DNA of 64,000 bases from the NCBI GenBank assembly GCA_016872835.1, contig VGYX01000004.1, positions 1-64,000 of the forward strand, read 5' to 3'. The notes beneath the pieces are model-generated. The model was given only the letters and a program-made list of their open reading frames with translations. It had not been told where the DNA came from and did no database searches. Origin of the DNA: Planctomycetota bacterium (lineage in GTDB: Bacteria; Planctomycetota; Phycisphaerae; Phycisphaerales; SM1A02). The position numbers and the translations under genes were made by a program. This document shows positions 34,359-46,312 of this stretch, in pieces (position 1 is the first letter of the stretch; each line of letters opens with the position of its first letter).

Positions 34359-35756
34359 ATGGCAGATCGCGTGGTGGTGGATCGAATCGATTTCCGTGAG
34401 ACCCTCGTGTTTCCGCGCGTCATCGCCTCCGCGGTCTCGGCGCTGCAGTTTCCGCGCCTCCTGCTCGCCACCTTCAGCCTGCTCTGTCTGGTCGTGCTTG
34501 GGCGCGGCTACGACGCGGTGCGCGGCCCCTCCATCCAGCCCGCGGGCCTGCTGGCGCCGGCGCGCACGGCGCTCGACATGGGCATGGGAAGCGAAGTGGC
34601 GCGTCGGATCGCGCGCGAGACGTTGCCCGCGGAACTGCGTCCGGAGGGCGTGGACGGGCTGGGCGGGCGTGTCGACATCGAGGAAGTCCGCGCGGTCCTG
34701 CTGGATCGCCGTGGCGAGGTCGAAGGCACGGAACTGGAGCTGATTCGACGCGGTCTCGACCGACTCGAGCCCTACCGCGGCAAGGGCGCTTTCGACGCAC
34801 TCTCCACGGCGGTCGGTCTGCGCTTCGACGCGCTCGTGGCGGCCACGCTCACGCTGGACTTCCGCGGCGCCGCGGGCTGCCTGGGCGATCTCTTCATCGA
34901 CATCCCAACCGCGCTCTGGCGCGAGGACCGCGTCTTCACGATCTTCTACGCGATCGCCGGTGGCATGGTGTTCGGCTTCCTCGGAGCCGCGATCTGCCGC
35001 ATGGCCGCCGTGCACTTGGCGCGGCGCGGCGAGCTCGCGCCGGTCGACGCCATCGACTTCGTGCGCGCGCGGTCGCTGAATCATGCGCTCGTGCCGCTTT
35101 GGCCCGGGATTTCGCTGGTCGTGCTGCTGCCCGTCGCCTTGGTGATCGGCCTCATGGGACGCGTGCCCGGTCTCGACGTGATCGCAGGCGCGGCCTACGG
35201 CCTCGTGCTGTTCTTCGCCACCATCGCCGCGATCGTGCTGCTGCCGTGGCTTGTCGCCATGCCGCTGGCGGTGGCGGCGGCCGCATGCGAAGGTTGCGAT
35301 GGCCTCGAGGCGGCGCAGCGTTGTGGCGCGCTCGTGTTCCGTCGGCCCATGCACACGCTGCTCTACGCCACCTGCGCGCTTCTTGGCACGTGTCTGCTCG
35401 CGTTCACCGTGGATCTCGTCAGCACCGCCGCCATCTCGATCGCATCGGGCGTCACGGGTCTTTCGGCCGGCGAGGGCGCGATGGCCGCGACGGGCGGCGC
35501 ACGCCTGCTTGCGCCTGACGCCAACGCGCCCACGGTGTTCGTCGGCGGATCTTTCACGGCGTCCATGCAGGCGGTGTCGATCGGCTTTGCGCGGCTGTGG
35601 CAGGGCATCCTGCAGACGCTTGCGGCCGGCGCGGTCTTCTCGGCGATCTGCACCACCGCCACGGCGGCGTACCTGGCGCTTCGACGCACCTGCGACGATC
35701 AGCCCTTCGAGGATCTGTGGGATCCGGGCGCTCCGGCTGGCGTCCGAAACGACTGA
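34359..35756 (+). CDS. Multi-pass membrane protein
   Basis: This 465-residue protein has about six hydrophobic segments. The first, LLLATFSLLCLVVLG, follows a 20-residue cytoplasmic start. A loop of roughly 150 residues comes next, then AIAGGMVFGFLGAAIC, GISLVVLLPVALVIGLMG, VLFFATIAAIVLLPWLVAMPLAV, YATCALLGTCLLAF and a final segment before the tail. No transporter motif is recognised. The ATG at 34359 has GGAGG 8 nt upstream. It is convergent with the S1-domain gene, only 1 bp apart. Confidence 0.75.
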   Translation: MADRVVVDRIDFRETLVFPRVIASAVSALQFPRLLLATFSLLCLVVLGRGYDAVRGPSIQPAGLLAPARTALDMGMGSEVARRIARETLPAELRPEGVDGLGGRVDIEEVRAVLLDRRGEVEGTELELIRRGLDRLEPYRGKGAFDALSTAVGLRFDALVAATLTLDFRGAAGCLGDLFIDIPTALWREDRVFTIFYAIAGGMVFGFLGAAICRMAAVHLARRGELAPVDAIDFVRARSLNHALVPLWPGISLVVLLPVALVIGLMGRVPGLDVIAGAAYGLVLFFATIAAIVLLPWLVAMPLAVAAAACEGCDGLEAAQRCGALVFRRPMHTLLYATCALLGTCLLAFTVDLVSTAAISIASGVTGLSAGEGAMAATGGARLLAPDANAPTVFVGGSFTASMQAVSIGFARLWQGILQTLAAGAVFSAICTTATAAYLALRRTCDDQPFEDLWDPGAPAGVRND

Positions 35757-35757
35757 A

Positions 35758-37029
35758 TCAGGCCAGGCCGCCCTTGAGGGGCCGGTTCGACGCGAACTTC
35801 GCGCGCAGACGGGCCATCGCGGCGTCGTCCTCGCGCTGCGGCTTGGCGGCCGCGGCTTCCTTCGCACTCATCGGCCTGTCCGCAAGCGCCTTGATCGAGA
35901 GGCTCAGGCGACGACGCGCGGGATCCACGCTCAGCACCTTCGCTGTCACGATCTGGTCGACCTTCAGCGCACGATCCACGCTTGGGATCCGGTCATGGCT
36001 GACTTCGCTGATGTGCACCAAGCCCTCGACGCCCGGCGCGACCTCCACGAAGGCTCCGAACTCCGCCAGCTTCGTCACCCGTCCCGACACGGTCTCGCCC
36101 GCGGCGATCGCCTCGAGCTTCCCCGCCATCGGATCCTGCATCACTTCCTTGCGGCTCAGCGAGATCTTCGGCGGCTTCTGCGCAAGATCCACGCGCAGCA
36201 CCTTCACCTTCACCACGTCGCCCACCTTCACCACCTCGGAGGGGTCCTTGATGCGCTCGTGCGCCAGGTCGCTCACGTGGATCAGGCCGTCCACGCCACC
36301 CAGGTCGGCGAAGGCACCGAAGCTCTGCACGCTGGAGATCGTCGCGTCGCGGATCTGGCCGGGGCTCAGCTCCGCCAGCGTCTTGTCCCGCATTTTCCCG
36401 CGTTCGTGGCCCAGTGCCGCCTTGCGGCTCAGCACCATGCGGCCCTTCTCCTTGCGGAGCTCGATGATCATGCACGGGAACTTCTCGCCCAGGAAGACGC
36501 TGATGTCCTCCACGTGGCGGATGTCCGCCTGGCCCGCCGGCATGAAGGCGCGGTGATGTGCGACCTCCATGTCCAGACCGCCCTTGTTCATGCCGACGCA
36601 GCGTGCCTCCACGATCTGTCCGACCTGAAGGTGCTCCCACGGCGCCTTTGTGCTGGCGCCAGGAAGAGCCAGGATCAGCAGGCCCTCGAACGCGTCGAGG
36701 CGCTCGATCACGAACTCGACCTGCGCACCCGGCTCGGGCGGGGTCTCGAACTGCCGAAGCGGACAGACGCCCTGGCTCTTCGGTCCGAACTCCACCATCA
36801 CGTCCTCGCCCTGCACGCGCACCACGGTGCCCACGCGGGTCGAGGCCCGAGCGGTCTTCAGGCGAGATGCCGGAACCTTCGACGTGGGCAGGTTCAGCAG
36901 TTCGCCCTCGCTCAAGCCGCCAAGCGCCGCCTGCAATTCGCCCTCCAGCGCTGCGTCGAAGCCTCCAACCGAGGAGGGCGGGGGGGTCGGGCGTTCCGGC
37001 GCCGGATTCGTCTGCGATGGTTCGGACAT
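35758..37029 (-). CDS. S1 RNA-binding-domain protein (ribosomal protein S1-like)
   Basis: This 423-residue protein contains four S1 domains. The first, around residues 65 to 130, has VGTVVRVQGEDVMVEFG. The second is at about 135 to 205. The third is at about 220 to 290, with IRDATISSVQSFGAFADLG and GLIHVSDLAHERI. The fourth is at about 310 to 380, with VSGRVTKLAEFGAFVEVAPG and GLVHISEVSHDRI. E. coli S1 has six domains, so this is a shortened S1 or an S1-like translation factor. The acidic N-terminus lacks homology. Alternative ATG at 37038. Divergent from pilM. Confidence 0.9.
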   Translation of the reverse strand: MSEPSQTNPAPERPTPPPSSVGGFDAALEGELQAALGGLSEGELLNLPTSKVPASRLKTARASTRVGTVVRVQGEDVMVEFGPKSQGVCPLRQFETPPEPGAQVEFVIERLDAFEGLLILALPGASTKAPWEHLQVGQIVEARCVGMNKGGLDMEVAHHRAFMPAGQADIRHVEDISVFLGEKFPCMIIELRKEKGRMVLSRKAALGHERGKMRDKTLAELSPGQIRDATISSVQSFGAFADLGGVDGLIHVSDLAHERIKDPSEVVKVGDVVKVKVLRVDLAQKPPKISLSRKEVMQDPMAGKLEAIAAGETVSGRVTKLAEFGAFVEVAPGVEGLVHISEVSHDRIPSVDRALKVDQIVTAKVLSVDPARRRLSLSIKALADRPMSAKEAAAAKPQREDDAAMARLRAKFASNRPLKGGLA

Positions 37030-37132
37030 GACGATCATCGAGGCTAACCGTTTCATGGCGGCTTGTGGGTGAATGCCGCAACCCGACCCCGGGGGGCCCC
37101 GAATGCTCCAACGGACTTTCCCCGTCCATGGG

Positions 37133-37138
37133 TATATT
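37133..37138 (+). promoter_or_regulatory. Candidate -10 element upstream of pilM
   Basis: TATATT sits about 65 nt before the pilM ATG inside an otherwise very GC-rich 174-bp divergent region. A matching -35 is not obvious. Weak evidence, reported because it is the only AT-rich hexamer there. Confidence 0.35.
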
Positions 37139-37203
37139 CCCCGACCCCGGGACTCGACCCCGTCCGCACCCTCCACGACGCCGAGCGTCCAGACCCACAC
37201 CGC

Positions 37204-39315
37204 ATGCCGAAAAGCCAATCCGCATGGGGCATCGAGATCGGTGCCTTCGCCATCAAGGCCATCCGTCTCGAGCGCGATGGCGACGAGGTGCTCGTCCGGG
37301 ACTTCGCCTTCATTCCGCACGCCAAGCCGCTCACGTCTCCGGAGTCCGATCCCACCGAGATCACCCGACTCACGCTGCAGCAGTTCATCGCGTCGAAGAA
37401 TCTCGAGGACCATCCGACGGTCATCTCGGTGCCCGGGCATGTCGGCCTCGCGCGCTTTGCCAAGTTGCCGCCCGTGGATCCCAAGAAGATCCCAGACATC
37501 GTGAAGTTCGAGGCTGCGCAGCAGATCCCGTTTCCGATGGAGGAGGTGGAGTGGGACTACCAGACCTTCTCCAGCGACGACAATCCGGAAGTCGAGGTCG
37601 GCATCTTCGCGATCACCAAGGACAAGATCGCGGAACGACTCGGCCTGTACGCGGAATTCGGCATTCGCCCGGAAATCGTGACGCTTGGACCGCTGGCGGC
37701 CTTCAACGCCCTGTCCTTCGACCTGACGCTCAACGAGCAGTCCAAGCCCGTCGTGGCGCTGGACATCGGCACGCAGTCCAGTGACGTCGTGATCGCCTAC
37801 GGCGGCCGGTGCTGGGTCCGCACCTTCCCGTTGGGGGGCACGCACTTCACCGACGCGTTGGCCGAGTCCTTCCGCATCAAGTACGGCAAGGCCGACAAGC
37901 TGAAGGCCGAGAGCGCCAGCAGCAAGTACGCGCGCCAGATGATGCAGGCGATGAAGCCGGTGTTCAACGATCTGGTGACCGACGTGCAGCGCTCGATCGG
38001 CCACTACCAGATGTCGCACCCCGAGAGCCCGATCCAGCAGGTGCTTGGCCTTGGAAGCACGTTCCGCATTCCCGGTCTGCGCAAGTTCCTCAGCCAGCAG
38101 CTCAACATCGAGGTGCAGCGTCTCGACGAGTTCAAGCGCATCCGCGTGGAAGGTCGTGAGGCGGCGGATTTCGCGGCCAACAGCGTGAATTTCGTCACCG
38201 CCTATGGACTGGCCCTGCAGGGCATCGGACTCGCGCGCATCAGCGTGAATCTGGCGCCGCTTCGCGGCATTCGTGAGAAAGTGTGGGCCGCCAAGAACAA
38301 GTGGTTCATCGCGGCAGCGTGCGTCTCGGTGGCGGCCTCGGCCGGCCTCTTCCTCCGCCCCGCGCTGGACTCGCAGGCCCTGAAGTCGGGCGAGGACGCG
38401 GTTCGCAAGGCGGAACGCGTGGTGCAGCAGGGCAAAGGCCTCAAGAGCCAGTTGGACCAGGCCAATGGCATGGGGCAGACCGGCGCGACCGTCACGAACA
38501 CCATGCGTCTGGCCGGTCAGCGCGATGTATGGCCTCAGATCGTGCGCGACGCCTTTGCCATGAGCCTCAGCGCCAAGCCGGGCACCGAGCTTTTGGCCGA
38601 GAGCCCTGTGGCCATCGCGGCGATCGAGCCCTCCAAGATCCGCCTGATCGCCATCGAGGATCTTTCGGGCGCCTACCTCTTCGGTGAGGAGGACAAGAGC
38701 CGCTCGATCGACGTGACCGTGAAGGTGGCCTTCGCGAACATGGACCGCACGGCCGCGACGTTCCTCAATGAAACCGCGGGCAAGTGGCTGCGCGAAAATC
38801 TCGATCGTCCGGGCGTGCCCTACACGATCGACGTGAACACCATCAAATTGAAGACCGATGAGAACCCGATCTCGACCGGCACGGCCACGGCGACGGAGCC
38901 GGACGCGAGTGCCGCGGCATCCTCGGAATCCACCGGTGCGTCGACCCCTCCGCCCACGCAGACGGCGGCGTCGGGCGGCGCTCCGGCCGGCGATTCGCAG
39001 GGCTCACGATCGCGTCGGCGCCGTCAGGGGGAGGGGTTCGGATCCGAGTCCGGTTCCGGTCTCTCCAAGGGCATAGGCTCATCGGGCTCCGACCCGCTTC
39101 CGACCGAAGTTGAAGAGAGCACCGCCACCACCACGCCTGCCGCGCAGAGCCGCGAGGAAGAGAAGCAGTCCACCGACCTTGAGCAGGTCGCGCCACTCGA
39201 CCTGCAGGGCTCGGTGTTTGGTCCCAAGGCCACGGTCTACCGCGGCGAGATCACGTTCCGCGTGCGTCTGCGTGACGGCGCGGCCAAGCCCGCCGAAGGA
39301 GCCTCCAACCCATGA
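37204..39315 (+). CDS. pilM: PilM fused to a PilN-like membrane part
   Basis: This 703-residue protein is about twice the usual PilM length. Residues 1 to about 355 are the actin-like PilM fold: WGIEIGAFAIKAIRLERDG, ALDIGTQSSDVVIAYGG (phosphate loop) and LGLGSTFRIPGLRKFLSQ. A membrane helix (KWFIAAACVSVAASAGLFL, about 365 to 383) and a periplasmic part follow. That layout matches PilN fused to PilM; the tail (about 560 to 650) is Thr/Ser/Ala/Glu-rich. PilM-N form the inner-membrane platform of type IV pili or type II secretion. It is followed by two genes that overlap or touch it. The ATG at 37204 is where the ASKHA fold begins. Confidence 0.88.
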   Translation: MPKSQSAWGIEIGAFAIKAIRLERDGDEVLVRDFAFIPHAKPLTSPESDPTEITRLTLQQFIASKNLEDHPTVISVPGHVGLARFAKLPPVDPKKIPDIVKFEAAQQIPFPMEEVEWDYQTFSSDDNPEVEVGIFAITKDKIAERLGLYAEFGIRPEIVTLGPLAAFNALSFDLTLNEQSKPVVALDIGTQSSDVVIAYGGRCWVRTFPLGGTHFTDALAESFRIKYGKADKLKAESASSKYARQMMQAMKPVFNDLVTDVQRSIGHYQMSHPESPIQQVLGLGSTFRIPGLRKFLSQQLNIEVQRLDEFKRIRVEGREAADFAANSVNFVTAYGLALQGIGLARISVNLAPLRGIREKVWAAKNKWFIAAACVSVAASAGLFLRPALDSQALKSGEDAVRKAERVVQQGKGLKSQLDQANGMGQTGATVTNTMRLAGQRDVWPQIVRDAFAMSLSAKPGTELLAESPVAIAAIEPSKIRLIAIEDLSGAYLFGEEDKSRSIDVTVKVAFANMDRTAATFLNETAGKWLRENLDRPGVPYTIDVNTIKLKTDENPISTGTATATEPDASAAASSESTGASTPPPTQTAASGGAPAGDSQGSRSRRRRQGEGFGSESGSGLSKGIGSSGSDPLPTEVEESTATTTPAAQSREEEKQSTDLEQVAPLDLQGSVFGPKATVYRGEITFRVRLRDGAAKPAEGASNP

Positions 39316-40697
39316 GCGCCAAACTGGATCTTGCCGCCCTGAAGAACATCGACTTCAGCAAGGTCGCTGCGGTTCTCAAGCGCCGCTGGATCATGATGAT
39401 CTGTGGTGTGGTGGTGGTGGCTGCGCCTGTCGTAGCGTTCTTCGTGCAGCAGTCGCTGGACGAGGAGAACGCCAAGGTCGTGAAGACGCGCGTCGGTCTG
39501 TACGACTCAGTGGGGGGCCTTCGGAAGGGCTCGGTGACGATTCGGATGCCCGACGGAACCTCCAAGGAGGAGTCGACGGCCCTGAACGATGCGGTGATCA
39601 CGAAGATCCGCCAGCACAACGAGGAGCTTGGCAAGCGCTCCGAAGAGGTTTACGCGGCCGCCGTGAAGCGCAACCAGTCGGCGCACGCCATGATTTCCGG
39701 GCTGGACGCGTACCTTCCCGCGCCGCAGCGCGCGGACGAGGCAACGCGAGACATCCTGCTGCAGAAGTGGGAGCAGCTCGTGGAGCCTGCGCGCGCGAAG
39801 TTGCTCGACGATCCATCGCTGCAGGGCCCCGTGCCCTCGTCGGAGGCGTTGGAGCGCGTTCGCGGAGCCGAGATCCAGTTCTGTTCGGCCAATCGTGTGG
39901 CCTCACGCGCTGAACTGCCCCCCGGCGAGATGCCCAAGTTGCTGGATGCGCTGCGCGAGGCCCGCGTGGGCGCAGCCGTGGATCACGCGGGACGCCTGGA
40001 TTTCTACATGGATCCCGACGCGATTCGCTGGCTTGCGCGTCCGTCCAGCGGGAAGGCCGACGCACCCGCCGCCGTCGACGAGATTCTCGTGGGCATGTAT
40101 CGCGCGCAGTGGGACCTCTGGTTGATGTCCGACCTGCTGAAGGCGTTCCGCGGCGTCAACGCCAAGCAGCCCGGGGGACCGATGAAGTCCCCGCTCAAGC
40201 GTGTCGTGGCGGTTGAATTCGACTCGCTCGGACTTCCGAAACCGACCACGGGCGGCGCCGCGGATGGCACCGAAGCGGCCAGCGGCGGTGAGGGCGAGGC
40301 GATCGATCCGAAGAAGGAGGCCGCGCCGGATTACAAGGCGGGGGGCCTCACGGGCTTGGTCTCCAACCACCTGTTCGACGTGCGAAGCACCGTGGTCGAC
40401 GTAGTGATCGAGACGGCCGCGATTCCGGCGCTCGTGAACGAGTTGGCGCGCTGCAATTTCATCACCGTGGCCGATGTCCGGCTCAAGCCGGCGGACTCGT
40501 TCGAAGCGCTTCGGCGCGGCTATGCCTACGGAGGCCAGCCGTGCAGTGACCTCCGCCTCACGCTGCAGTCCGTGTGGCTGCGCGACTGGACCACCGAGCG
40601 CATGCCGGTGGCCCTTCTCAAGACCATCAAGTCGGCCGGCAAGCCGAAGCCGGAGGCGCCCGCCGACGGGGCCCCCGCGGCGCCGGCGGGCGCGTGA
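39312..40697 (+). CDS. Single-TM assembly protein, PilO-like by position
   Basis: This 461-residue protein has one membrane helix near the start (WIMMICGVVVVAAPVVAFFV, about 28 to 47) and a long outer part. Its short acidic N-terminal tail and the position right after PilM/N fit PilO, but there is no convincing sequence similarity. The C-terminal half carries a strand-rich domain (VVDVVIETAAIPALVNELARC) like the ferredoxin-like fold of PilO. The ATG overlaps the pilM stop (ATGA). Confidence 0.6.
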   Translation: MSAKLDLAALKNIDFSKVAAVLKRRWIMMICGVVVVAAPVVAFFVQQSLDEENAKVVKTRVGLYDSVGGLRKGSVTIRMPDGTSKEESTALNDAVITKIRQHNEELGKRSEEVYAAAVKRNQSAHAMISGLDAYLPAPQRADEATRDILLQKWEQLVEPARAKLLDDPSLQGPVPSSEALERVRGAEIQFCSANRVASRAELPPGEMPKLLDALREARVGAAVDHAGRLDFYMDPDAIRWLARPSSGKADAPAAVDEILVGMYRAQWDLWLMSDLLKAFRGVNAKQPGGPMKSPLKRVVAVEFDSLGLPKPTTGGAADGTEAASGGEGEAIDPKKEAAPDYKAGGLTGLVSNHLFDVRSTVVDVVIETAAIPALVNELARCNFITVADVRLKPADSFEALRRGYAYGGQPCSDLRLTLQSVWLRDWTTERMPVALLKTIKSAGKPKPEAPADGAPAAPAGA

Positions 40698-40713
40698 AAG
40701 CAGGAATCTCCCC

Positions 40714-42576
40714 ATGAAGGGCATCAGCATCATCGAGCGTCACTTCGAGAAGGCGGTCCTCGCCCTGATCGCCTTGGGCCTCGGTGGGTATGCGCTGGTC
40801 GACGTGTCCGGCATGCTGCAGTCCAAGCCGAAGATGGGAGGCCGGGAGGTCGAACTCAGCGAGATGTCCAAGCAGCTCGTGCAGGTGAGCGACGAGGTTG
40901 GAGGTCTCCAGCTCGGCACCGAGGTCACGATCGAGATCCCATCGGGAGTCTCGACCGAGAGCGCCGCTGCGGGGTTCGACAAGCCTGCGGTCTCAGGCGA
41001 TCCGATCGTTCGCACCACGCCGCCTCTGGCGACCGCACTCTTTGCCAAGGCGAACCGCCCGATTCCGATGTACTTCGAACCATCGTTGGGACCGGTGAAG
41101 ATGGCGAGTCCCGTGCTGCAGCGCGACAACGCGGTGCAACTTGCCGAGGACGACACCGGCAAGGCGATCGCGGCGTTCCTCGATCAGCGCCCGGAGGGCT
41201 GGTCGAAGGGCGATCGCAACGTGATCTGGACCACTCCAACGGCCGAGATCGACCTGGCTGCGATCCGAGCCGAGTTCGAGCGATCCGGTTCGCAGGGCGG
41301 CTCGCCGCGTGAGCGCCTGCCGGTGCACTGGTGGCAGCAGCGCAACCGCGAAATCATCGTGCTCGATGTGCGCTTCGAGCGCCAAGAGCGCAAGGAAGAT
41401 GGCAGCTGGAGCGAGGCCACGCTCGTGCAAGGCCTCCCCGGAATGGCGAGTTTTCGGGGCCAGAAGTTCGCCAGCGTTGGCGCGGTGGTCGATGCACTGA
41501 AGAGGGCTCCTGACGCCAGCGAACAGATTGTGCGTCCCGCCCTTCCGCCCATGACTGCGGGTGGCGCCGCGGCGCCCGCCGCAGCGGGTGCGGCTCCGAC
41601 GGCACCGGCCAACCGCAAGTTGGCTGATGCGCAAAAGAGTCTTGAGGATGCGAAGAAGGCGTTGGAGCAGAAGGAAGCCGACCTTGAGAAGGCCGGCGGT
41701 CCCTACGACGGAGCGCCCAAGGGCGGCCGGGGCAGCGGTTCATCTGGCTCGTCCGGAGGCGGTGGCAAGGGTGGCGCGGGTGGCGGCGCGGGACGCCCCA
41801 CCGACGATGGAGACCCGGCCACGCTTCGCAAGCGCCGCATGCTCACGCTCGAGGTCGACAAGCTGAAGACTGAAGTCGCCGATCTCACCAAGAAGGTCGA
41901 CGAGCTCGTGAAGGCGGATGCCGCGGCGGCAAAGGGTGCCGAGGCCAGCGCCTCGTCGGATCGCGTGATGGTCTGGGCGAATGACTTCCAGGTTCGACCG
42001 GGCGCGGAGTATCGGTACCGCTGTCAGGTCGAGTTCGTGAACCCGTTCCTTGGCCGCCGCAATGAACTGCAACCGTCACAGCAGAAGCTCGATGCCGCAA
42101 GCGGAATCCGCACGGCTCCCAGCGAGTGGGTAACGGTGCGCGTTCGAAGTCCACGCGAGTTCTTTGCGCTCGAGGCGATGACGGGGGAGGGGGCGTCCGG
42201 GCTCGGGATGGGGCGCTTCGAGCTGTTCAAATTGGACGGTGGTTCGTGGCGGATCGCGCGTGACATGATCGAGTTCGGGGATCGCGTTGGCGGTCCAACC
42301 GAAGCGGGCGAGAAGGGCACCGCCAAGGTGGACTTCACGACCGATTGGTTTGTCGTCGGCGTCTACCGCGACCTCGCCACCGAAGCGAGTTCTGCTCGCG
42401 CCGGCGATCGTCCGATGCTTGTCGTGCTCGCAAGCGCGCGAGATCCGAACCGGATCATCGTGCGTCGGCCCGCCACGGACGCCGCCAGTCCCTCCAGGAG
42501 CTATCTGGGCGATCAGGCTGGGGACACCCCCGCGAGCCCACAGGCCTCCGCAAGTGGGTCGGGCAAGGGCGGTTGA
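40714..42576 (+). CDS. Single-TM protein with coiled coil and Gly-rich linker
   Basis: This 620-residue protein has one membrane helix (AVLALIALGLGGYALVDV, about 13 to 30). About 260 residues follow with a WWQQRNREIIVLDVRFERQ strand, then an Ala-rich linker and a coiled coil (LADAQKSLEDAKKALEQKEA). A Gly/Ser linker, a second coil (LEVDKLKTEVADLTKKVDEL) and a 200-residue C-terminal domain complete it. It is third in the pilM operon, probably a periplasmic scaffold component. I do not recognise the family. Confidence 0.65.
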   Translation: MKGISIIERHFEKAVLALIALGLGGYALVDVSGMLQSKPKMGGREVELSEMSKQLVQVSDEVGGLQLGTEVTIEIPSGVSTESAAAGFDKPAVSGDPIVRTTPPLATALFAKANRPIPMYFEPSLGPVKMASPVLQRDNAVQLAEDDTGKAIAAFLDQRPEGWSKGDRNVIWTTPTAEIDLAAIRAEFERSGSQGGSPRERLPVHWWQQRNREIIVLDVRFERQERKEDGSWSEATLVQGLPGMASFRGQKFASVGAVVDALKRAPDASEQIVRPALPPMTAGGAAAPAAAGAAPTAPANRKLADAQKSLEDAKKALEQKEADLEKAGGPYDGAPKGGRGSGSSGSSGGGGKGGAGGGAGRPTDDGDPATLRKRRMLTLEVDKLKTEVADLTKKVDELVKADAAAAKGAEASASSDRVMVWANDFQVRPGAEYRYRCQVEFVNPFLGRRNELQPSQQKLDAASGIRTAPSEWVTVRVRSPREFFALEAMTGEGASGLGMGRFELFKLDGGSWRIARDMIEFGDRVGGPTEAGEKGTAKVDFTTDWFVVGVYRDLATEASSARAGDRPMLVVLASARDPNRIIVRRPATDAASPSRSYLGDQAGDTPASPQASASGSGKGG

Positions 42577-42639
42577 GTTCCAGCGCGGCCACGGGTTGAA
42601 ATACCCGTAAATCGGGCCAAATTCGGGCTTCCCAACCCC

Positions 42640-42667
42640 TTGACAGCCCCTTGGGCTTCGTTAAACT
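42640..42667 (+). promoter_or_regulatory. Probable 23S-5S rRNA promoter
   Basis: A perfect -35 box TTGACA (42640-42645), a 16-nt spacer and a -10 TAAACT (42662-42667). This is the best sigma-70-type promoter in the window and lies about 300 nt before the 23S gene. Confidence 0.65.
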
Positions 42668-42969
42668 GCTCGGCCCGGCGTCGTGCCCATTGGGCATTTC
42701 GTCATGGGCGGAGAAATCCGTGGTTCTGTGACAAGTGCATGAGACTCGATGGTTGATAGGTCGCGCAGACGCGCGGGCTGGGCCCGCATCACGTGTGCGC
42801 GATTCGATGGCAAGCACCGATCGAGAATTTGCTTGAGATGCTGCCTGCAGCACACGTCGCCTAGGCGCGTGCGGCAGGTCGCTGGTCCAATTGAGCAAGA
42901 GGGGCCAGCGTGGGCGTCGATCAGAGATCGCCGGTCAGATGAAAGTCTGTCCGACGGCATCCGGTCGAC
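42668..42969 (+). other. rRNA leader without 16S or tRNA
   Basis: About 300 nt of transcribed leader. I see no 16S fragment, no tRNA cloverleaf and no open frame. The last 20 nt form the 5' arm of the stem that closes around 23S. Confidence 0.6.
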
Positions 42970-45740
<2,771 letters not shown>

Positions 45741-45968
45741 GTCGACCGGATTCCGTCACCCGACCAGGGTTTCTGGCCGGTGACCGGATCCACGAACATG
45801 ACCCCCCAAATACGGGTGGTGCCGGTTGTCGAAGGACTCCGGCGCCGCCCACACGCATCTGAAGCATCTCGATCGCGCCCAAGCGCGGTGGTGCTTGCCC
45901 CCGGACTCGTCCGGCAACCATCCAGTCTCAGCAAATCCCGTTCGTGCGCGAAAGCGCCCGGACGGATT
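45741..45968 (+). other. 23S-5S spacer
   Basis: About 230 bp with no tRNA and no plausible gene. The first bases complete the 23S processing stem; the rest looks unstructured by eye. Confidence 0.6.
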
Positions 45969-46076
45969 TGTCGGTGAATTTACGCAGGGGGAAATACCTG
46001 ATCCCATCCCGAACTCAGAAGTCAAGACCCTGCGGCCGATGATACTGCTCTGCGGGAAAGTAGGTGATCGCCGACT
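45969..46076 (+). rRNA. rrf: 5S ribosomal RNA
   Basis: Contains the 5S core CCTGATCCCATCCCGAACTC and AGAAGTCAAG, the loop E/helix IV segment around CCGATGATACTGC, and a closing stem in which GTCGGTGA (45970-45977) pairs with TCGCCGAC (46068-46075). About 108 nt. The ends are by eye. Confidence 0.93.
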
Positions 46077-46080
46077 TTGA

Positions 46081-46122
46081 CGGGCCCCGAAGGCCACAAA
46101 CCTTCGGGGCCCGGCTCTTTTT
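46081..46122 (+). terminator. Intrinsic terminator of the rRNA operon
   Basis: A 13-bp GC-rich stem, CGGGCCCCGAAGG with CCTTCGGGGCCCG, a 7-nt loop, then CTCTTTTTT. A textbook rho-independent terminator right after 5S. Confidence 0.92.
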
Positions 46123-46194
46123 TACGTTGTTTGGAAGGTCTGCGCGGGCCTGTTCCGGGTGTCAACAACATCGTCGGGGAGCATGCCCCTGGCC

Positions 46195-46223
46195 TTGCAC
46201 GAATCGTTATCATGATTTGAGAT
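46195..46223 (+). promoter_or_regulatory. Candidate promoter of the first RRM gene
   Basis: TTGCAC, a 17-nt spacer, then TGAGAT. About 90 nt before the start codon and just after the rRNA terminator. A moderate match only. Confidence 0.35.
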
Positions 46224-46312
46224 TCAGTTTGTCGTGATTGCGGCCTTTCTGGGTCCAGCGGTCGGATGCGCGTGCGTCCGTCCGGGACATAGCCGGTGAA
46301 GGAGCCTGTCCG

